NCBI GenBank assembly: GCA_009692275.1
Contig: SHZL01000145.1
Span: 1 to 7,117, forward strand
Source of the DNA: Lysobacterales bacterium
Lineage (GTDB): Bacteria > Pseudomonadota > Gammaproteobacteria > Xanthomonadales > SZUA-36
Reading direction: 5' to 3'
DNA length: 7,117 nucleotides
Of the stretch, positions 5,882-7,117 are shown piece by piece; position 1 is the stretch's first letter; each line of letters begins with the position of its first letter. The notes beneath the pieces are model-generated. The model was not told where the DNA came from. It saw only the letters and a program-made list of their open reading frames with translations, and ran no database searches. Both the position numbers and the translations under genes were made by a program.

Positions 5882-6109
5882 TCAGGTCACTTTGCGCAGC
5901 ACGAAGCGATAAACCCCACCTTCTTCTGCGTGCTCCAGCAACTCGTTTCCCGTGATGCGGCAAAACGCAGCGAAGTCCGCTGTGGAGCCTGGATCGGTTG
6001 CAAGTACTTCCAGGGTATCGCCTACAGCCACATCTTTGAGCGCTTTCTTGGTTTTGAGTATTGGCAGAGGGCAGTTTAGGCCTTTTAGGTCGAGTGAATG
6101 ATCAGCCAT
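5882..6109 (-). CDS. tusA: Sulfur carrier protein TusA (SirA/YhhP family)
   Basis: A 75-residue sulfur carrier that holds sulfane sulfur as a cysteine persulfide. The N-terminal signature LDLKGLNCPLPILKTKKAL contains the CPxP motif with the active Cys13; the rest follows the TusA fold, DTLEVLATDPGSTADFAAFCRITGNELLE, with a second Cys common in the family. The ATG at 6109 gives the usual length (E. coli 81) and has a modest GGGAAA upstream; the frame extends to a TTG at 6148, but that would add 13 non-family residues. It is the last gene of the minus-strand set class V aminotransferase - dsrE2 - tusA, 75 nt after dsrE2. In E. coli TusA passes sulfur from IscS to TusBCD for tRNA thiolation; next to dsrE2 and rhodanese it more likely serves oxidative or general sulfur trafficking, as in sulfur oxidisers. 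Confidence 0.95.
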   Translation of the reverse strand: MADHSLDLKGLNCPLPILKTKKALKDVAVGDTLEVLATDPGSTADFAAFCRITGNELLEHAEEGGVYRFVLRKVT

Positions 6110-6162
6110 GATTTTTCCCGTGGTTCCCCAGATGAATAACGTGAACAAGCCAGCTAAGGAAA

Positions 6163-6179
6163 CTCTGAATTATTCAGAG
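6163..6179. repeat. Perfect 8+1+8 palindrome between dsrE2 and tusA
   Basis: CTCTGAAT-T-ATTCAGAG lies in the 75-nt gap between the dsrE2 stop and the tusA start. As RNA it can form a 7-bp stem with a 3-nt loop, followed on the minus strand by TTTCC, too short for a strong terminator. As DNA it could be an operator: on the minus strand TTGTTT (plus 6191-6196) and AATAAT (plus 6169-6174), 16 nt apart, would give tusA its own promoter, with the palindrome over the -10. Both readings are inference. Confidence 0.5.
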
Positions 6180-6184
6180 CTGTC

Positions 6185-6688
6185 CTAAATAAACAAATTA
6201 ATTTGCGACCGGGTGGCGACCTCGATATACGTAGCCGCGCCACCCAGCTCCGGTCCTTCAATCATGTCAGCTAGCGTGTATTCAAACAAATCCATGGTCA
6301 TCTGGCATGCAATGAGGCGGACATCAGCCTCGACCGCCAGTTGGCGCAACTCCTGGATGCTGGCCACGCCTTTTTTCTTCATCAGGTTTTTCATCATCGT
6401 GGTCGCGGCCCGGTCAACGCCCGGAATCATCGATACCAGGTTCGGCAGGCCCATGTGTGCGCCCAGCATGGGCATTTTCATGGCCGGGTTACCCAGGGAT
6501 GAAAGCTGCGGGTCAAGCTCCTTCAGCAGCAAGGGTAAGCCGTAGAACGTAAAAAACATGGTGACATCCAGTCCCATGGCTGCAGCCGTGGTGGCCAGGA
6601 TGAACGGGGGATACGCCCAGTCCAGCGTGCCCTTGGTGACAATGAGGGTCATGCTTTTGGCGCCGCTTGCGCTAACTTCGTTTGCCAT
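6185..6688 (-). CDS. dsrE2: DsrE2-like sulfur carrier/sulfurtransferase (DsrE/DsrF-like)
   Basis: A 167-residue DsrE-superfamily protein of the DsrE2 type. The N-terminal strand SMTLIVTKGTLDWAYPPFILATTAAAMGLDVTMFFTFYGLPLL (about 12-54) is the usual start with its hydrophobic stretches. Then comes a Met/Pro/Gly-rich linker (KMPMLGAHMGLPNLVSMIPG, 71-90), and the C-terminal part has the single Cys128 in LIACQMTMDLF, the conserved CxMxM region proposed to carry sulfur. The ATG at 6688 has a good Shine-Dalgarno, GGAG (plus 6696-6699), 7 nt away. It lies 36 nt after the class V aminotransferase and 75 nt before tusA. The rhodanese-tusA-dsrE2 combination is known from sulfur-oxidising bacteria and archaea, where the proteins pass sulfane sulfur to one another; all three families are in this window. 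The exact donor and acceptor here are unknown. Confidence 0.9.
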   Translation of the reverse strand: MANEVSASGAKSMTLIVTKGTLDWAYPPFILATTAAAMGLDVTMFFTFYGLPLLLKELDPQLSSLGNPAMKMPMLGAHMGLPNLVSMIPGVDRAATTMMKNLMKKKGVASIQELRQLAVEADVRLIACQMTMDLFEYTLADMIEGPELGGAATYIEVATRSQINLFI

Positions 6689-6724
6689 GTTGTTGCTCCA
6701 TGTCCCTGGGGAATCTGCGGATCG

Positions 6725-7117
6725 TTACCGGGAGTCGCAGGCTTGCAGCACCGTAAAAAACTTCAACTGATCCAGTTCAGGCTCCAGCACCATCTCCGGC
6801 CCCGGTTCCTGCCTGGCCAGCGTGGCTGCCAGTTCCTGCGCTTCTTGCAGGAATTGCGCATAGTAGCGTTCCCTTTCGGCTGCGCTGAGCGCGGTTGGTT
6901 TCGGGCCGCAACATTCCAGCGCTGCATCCAGTGAGAACGGCTCGAGGCATACACAGTCACGTTTATGCAGCCACGTTCCGGTGCACAGGTCGAAATCGTA
7001 TTCGCGCAGGAACTGGTGTCCGTGCGCGGCGACAAATTCCACCGCATCCATGATGAACCCCACTTCACTATCATCCATTACGTAATGCAGGCTGATACGG
7101 CACCAGCCCGGCTTTAT
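6725..7117 (-). CDS. Class V aminotransferase / cysteine desulfurase-like PLP enzyme, C-terminal part
   Basis: The frame is open to the window edge, so this is the last 130 residues of a longer protein; the ATG at 7078 is internal. The visible start KPGWCRISLHYVMDDSEVGFIMDAVEFVAAHGHQFLREYDFD matches the C-terminal subdomain of class V PLP enzymes (CsdA/SufS-like, COG0520), where the GW.R.. strand is followed by a helix and an HGH.FL..Y.FD...G.W segment. After it comes a tail of about 80 residues that I do not recognise, holding DCVCLEPF and ECCGPKP and ending in a Glu/Gln-rich helix. Seven cysteines occur in 130 residues. The catalytic lysine and PLP site are outside the window, so the exact reaction cannot be read. 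It lies 36 nt before dsrE2 on the same strand and probably shares its transcript, which fits a role in sulfur transfer. Confidence 0.75.
   Translation of the reverse strand: MKPGWCRISLHYVMDDSEVGFIMDAVEFVAAHGHQFLREYDFDLCTGTWLHKRDCVCLEPFSLDAALECCGPKPTALSAAERERYYAQFLQEAQELAATLARQEPGPEMVLEPELDQLKFFTVLQACDSR

Noticed and set aside
6110..6148. TTG-started extension of TusA
   Set aside because: The 13 extra residues are not part of the TusA fold, and the ATG at 6109 gives the usual start MADHSLDL.
1..7117. Mobile elements, CRISPR arrays, tRNA or riboswitches
   Set aside because: No transposase-like frame, repeated spacer pattern, tRNA-like cloverleaf or known aptamer pattern was seen; all gaps between genes are under 150 bp.

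Overview
The window looks like bacterial chromosome from a gammaproteobacterium. The visible part of YidC and the whole of MnmE follow the E. coli-type proteins closely, and yidC-mnmE is the gene pair normally found near the replication origin, downstream of rpmH-rnpA. Genes are packed tightly, use ATG or GTG starts, and show no insertion sequence, tRNA, rRNA, CRISPR array or phage gene. The neighbours expected on some chromosomes (mnmG, rsmG, parAB) do not follow mnmE. The rest of the window is a sulfur-handling region.

Layout: (1) 1-2281, plus strand: the 3' part of yidC, overlapping mnmE by 4 bp. (2) 2288-3624: a divergent pair, an ArsR/BigR-type regulator (minus) and a Blh/ETHE1-type persulfide dioxygenase (plus), sharing an AT-rich promoter region. 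(3) 3679-5876: a single-domain rhodanese (minus), divergent from a YeiH-family putative sulfate/sulfite exporter (plus), which is followed by an AhpD/carboxymuconolactone-decarboxylase-like protein. (4) 5882-7117, minus strand, read right to left: the end of a class V aminotransferase (cysteine desulfurase-like), a DsrE2-like protein and TusA.

How the genes may work together (inference from families): the regulator keeps both sulfide/persulfide-sensing cysteines known from SqrR/BigR, so it probably derepresses when persulfides build up. The dioxygenase would oxidise glutathione persulfide to sulfite. The rhodanese would move sulfane sulfur between thiols. The YeiH-type carrier could remove the sulfur oxyanion. 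TusA and DsrE2 are persulfide carriers, and the class V enzyme could feed or drain that relay. The AhpD-like protein, with a full CxxCxxxH motif, could be a thiol/peroxide partner. No sulfide:quinone reductase lies in the window.

The most interesting sequence signal is a shared motif in both divergent promoter regions: TAGCTAA, ten bases, TCTA, then (C/A)ATAAG-like bases (2673-2699 and 4052-4079). It overlaps predicted -10 elements and would place both divergent pairs under one regulator, plausibly the BigR-like protein itself.
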